A stretch of DNA of 6,962 nt from Bacillota bacterium (GTDB lineage Bacteria > Bacillota > Dethiobacteria > DTU022 > JAAZDU01). This document shows positions 5,387 to 6,962 of this stretch, piece by piece. Under the pieces are notes generated by a model. The model worked only from the letters and a program-made list of their open reading frames with translations, ran no database searches and was not told the origin of the DNA. The stretch is from assembly GCA_012512665.1 (NCBI GenBank), contig JAAZDU010000306.1:1-6962 (forward strand). Reading direction: 5' to 3'. Both the position numbers and the translations under genes were made by a program. Positions within the stretch are counted from its first letter, which is position 1. Every line of letters begins with the position of its first letter.

Positions 5387-6106
5387 ATGAAGATTGCTGA
5401 GATAGACAGGATTGCCACGCAAGGCTGCAGTTGTATCCACCGGGCAACCATTTTGGCCAAGATTGCCCTGGCATTTTTGCTGCTGGCATCACTGCTCCTT
5501 GCTAAAGGTTTAATAAAATTAAGTTTAATAATCCTGTGCCTTTTTTTGTTTTTTTTCATAGCACGTGTTCCCTGGCAGTGTACAGCCCATTTAGTGCTTT
5601 ATCCTGTGTTTTTTGCATCTTTTTTTGCCCTGACAATTTACAGGGGTTTCTGGGAGCTGGGCCTTACTATCCTGTTAAGAGCTGTAGGAGCTGCCATGAC
5701 CATGCTTTTTTTGTTTGCCACCACTTCTTACGTGGATCTTTTTGCTTTTATCTCCAGGTTTTTGCCCGTCCCGCTGGTGGACATCTTTTTTTTCACTTAC
5801 CGTTCCCTCTTTATCTTGTTAGCTCAGCTTGAAAATTTCTACAGAACGCTGCAGTTAAAAGGAGGTTTTCAGCTTTTTAACCTCCTGCACAATGTACAAA
5901 ATGTTGCTGGTATGCTCGGAGCACTCCTGGTTCGTTCCTTTGAGATGAGTGAACGTATGTACTACATATACTCCCTGCGCGGTTACAGTGGCAAGCGTCT
6001 TTCGTCTTCACTCAAGAAAAGTGTTTTTAGTTACGTGGACATAATTCTGATAGCGGTGGGCCTTATCATATTTTCAGGGGCGGTACTGCCATGGAGCAAT
6101 TGGTGA
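5387..6106 (+). CDS. cbiQ: CbiQ-type transmembrane coupling (T) subunit of the ECF transporter
   Basis: This 239-residue membrane protein is the T component that joins the metal-binding CbiM to the CbiO ATPase. It starts with the family-like MKIAEIDRIATQG and has about five hydrophobic segments (roughly 22-40, 42-60, 66-84, 90-112, 215-234) with a cytoplasmic coupling region around 140-210. The two short coupling motifs, usually Ala-Arg-Gly, are seen as LKG (157-159) and LRG (197-199, in SLRGYSG); the first thus has Lys for Arg. The ATG at 5387 lies one base after the cbiM stop (TAAGATG) with only a weak AAGAAAG upstream, so translation probably depends on coupling to cbiM. An in-frame TTG at 5366, inside cbiM, is a less likely start. 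The end overlaps cbiO by 16 bases. Confidence 0.9.
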   Translation: MKIAEIDRIATQGCSCIHRATILAKIALAFLLLASLLLAKGLIKLSLIILCLFLFFFIARVPWQCTAHLVLYPVFFASFFALTIYRGFWELGLTILLRAVGAAMTMLFLFATTSYVDLFAFISRFLPVPLVDIFFFTYRSLFILLAQLENFYRTLQLKGGFQLFNLLHNVQNVAGMLGALLVRSFEMSERMYYIYSLRGYSGKRLSSSLKKSVFSYVDIILIAVGLIIFSGAVLPWSNW

Positions 6107-6930
6107 AAGTCCAGTGCCTGAAGCATATATATCCTGATCAAACCCAGGTTGACCTTTGTGGTCTGGATTTTGTTGTTCCCAGGGGCAAAAGGGTGGTAGT
6201 GCTTGGAGGCAATGGTGCTGGCAAGACGACCCTCCTTTTTCATGTCCTGGGCTTTCTCTCCCCTGTAGAGGGCAGGGTAGAGGTGGATGGGAGAAGGCCC
6301 GATAAGCATTTTAAAGAAACTAGAAAAATAATGGGTGTTGTTTTTCAGAATGTGGAGGAGCAGATTATTGGCCCCAGCGTTTTTGACGATATTGCTTTCA
6401 CCCTGCGCAATGAGGGCCGGCCGGAGCAAGAGATAAAAGAAAGGGTAAAATGGGTGGCCTCGGCCCTTAAGATTAATAACTTGTTGGACAAAATACCCCA
6501 TTACTTAAGCGGAGGCCAGAAGAAAAAAGTTGCCCTGGCAGGGGCTGTTGTTCACAGGCCTCAGCTGTTGGTTCTGGATGAACCTTTTGAGTCCCTTGAC
6601 CCGCAGGCGAAAGAAGAAATAATTCTTTTTTTAAACAGGCTCAACTTAAAAAATAAAACTACATTATTAATAGCTACCCATGAGATAGACGCAGTGCCTG
6701 AGATAGCCGACCTGGTTTATATCATAAACCGCGGCAGGATCCTGGCCAAAGGTTCCCCTCAGGAGGTTTTTGCCCGCGTAGATGATTTGCTGCAGGCTGG
6801 CCTTAAACCGCCGGTTTTAACAGAGCTTTTTGCGCGGCTGCGGAGGCAGGGGATAGGTGTTAAGATCCCACAAAGCATGGAAGAGGCTGAGAGGCAGCTT
6901 ATACGGCTTTTAAGTGATCCTAAAAGTTGA
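6091..6930 (+). CDS. cbiO: CbiO-type ATP-binding subunit of the cobalt/nickel ECF transporter
   Basis: This 279-residue cytoplasmic ABC ATPase powers the transporter. All motifs are intact: Walker A GGNGAGKT (39-46), Q-loop Q86 in VFQNVEEQI, signature LSGGQ (139-143), Walker B LLVLDE (159-164), D-loop SLD (168-170) and H-loop H197. The VFQNxxxQI form of the Q-loop is typical of ECF ATPases. A C-terminal extension of about 55 residues after the ABC core, containing LLQAGLKPPVLTELF, fits CbiO/NikO. The ATG at 6091 has AGGGG ten bases upstream and overlaps cbiQ by 16 bases; an in-frame GTG at 6103 is a less likely start. Only one ATPase is visible, so a homodimer is expected, as usual for dedicated cobalt/nickel systems. 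No hairpin terminator is seen in the 32 bases after the stop. Confidence 0.95.
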   Translation: MEQLVKVQCLKHIYPDQTQVDLCGLDFVVPRGKRVVVLGGNGAGKTTLLFHVLGFLSPVEGRVEVDGRRPDKHFKETRKIMGVVFQNVEEQIIGPSVFDDIAFTLRNEGRPEQEIKERVKWVASALKINNLLDKIPHYLSGGQKKKVALAGAVVHRPQLLVLDEPFESLDPQAKEEIILFLNRLNLKNKTTLLIATHEIDAVPEIADLVYIINRGRILAKGSPQEVFARVDDLLQAGLKPPVLTELFARLRRQGIGVKIPQSMEEAERQLIRLLSDPKS

Positions 6931-6962
6931 CACAGCCTTTTTTTGGTCAGCTAGAAGATTAA

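Noticed and set aside
6031..6501. 156-codon minus-strand frame opposite cbiQ and cbiO
   Set aside because: It opposes the Walker A and Q-loop region of cbiO and shows no domain of its own.
6927..6962. TTGACA at 6927-6932 as a -35 box, and the T7 run as a terminator after cbiO
   Set aside because: No good -10 box follows at 16-18 bases, and no stem of useful length precedes the T run, so neither is supported. The last 32 bases hold nothing I can name.

Overview
The window looks like chromosomal DNA of an anaerobic, low-to-moderate-GC Firmicute, most likely of the class Clostridia. This rests on three things: AGGAGG-type ribosome binding sites, AT-rich intergenic DNA, and protein styles typical of that class (a PAS-PAS-GGDEF-HD-GYP protein, a stand-alone HD-GYP protein with an N-terminal PGM-type region, and a cobalt/nickel ECF transporter). 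No mobile element, CRISPR array, tRNA or rRNA was seen. Genus-level placement is not possible from the sequence alone.

Left arm (1-2897, minus strand): two cyclic-di-GMP-type genes read leftward as a likely operon. The first transcribed (2897 to 1098) encodes a 599-residue soluble protein with two PAS domains, a GGDEF domain with its active-site motif intact, and an HD-GYP domain. The second follows after 34 bp (1063 to the window edge) and encodes an HD-GYP protein whose last residues are cut off. Both HD-GYP domains depart from the consensus: each lacks the lysine of the HDxGK motif, and the larger protein also lacks a histidine that is normally a metal ligand.

Centre (2898-3284): a 387-bp AT-rich divergent intergenic region. 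It holds a TATAAT box inside a short dyad, three copies of TTATCCT, a 10-bp palindrome, and a good AGGAGG site that lies too far from the GTG start of the next gene but is well placed for an in-frame CTG.

Right arm (3285-6930, plus strand): an integral-membrane histidine kinase with no response regulator in the window, then a compact cbiM-cbiQ-cbiO cassette for an energy-coupling-factor (ECF) transporter of cobalt or nickel. cbiM/cbiQ are 1 bp apart and cbiQ/cbiO overlap by 16 bp, so they are almost certainly co-transcribed and translationally coupled. No cbiN is present. Instead CbiM carries a His/Glu-rich segment predicted to lie outside the membrane, and its N-terminus begins Met-Ser-His rather than Met-His. 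The 79-bp kinase-cbiM spacer has no evident terminator but can fold into two small hairpins just ahead of the cbiM ribosome binding site.

Together the window reads as a signalling and metal-uptake neighbourhood. CbiM binds the metal ion, CbiQ couples, and CbiO (probably a homodimer here unless a second ATPase lies downstream) hydrolyses ATP. The kinase could in principle sense a related envelope signal, but only adjacency supports that. I see no clearly novel multi-gene system. The most informative oddities are the degenerate HD-GYP pair, the CbiM N-terminus and loop, and the unusual start region of the kinase.
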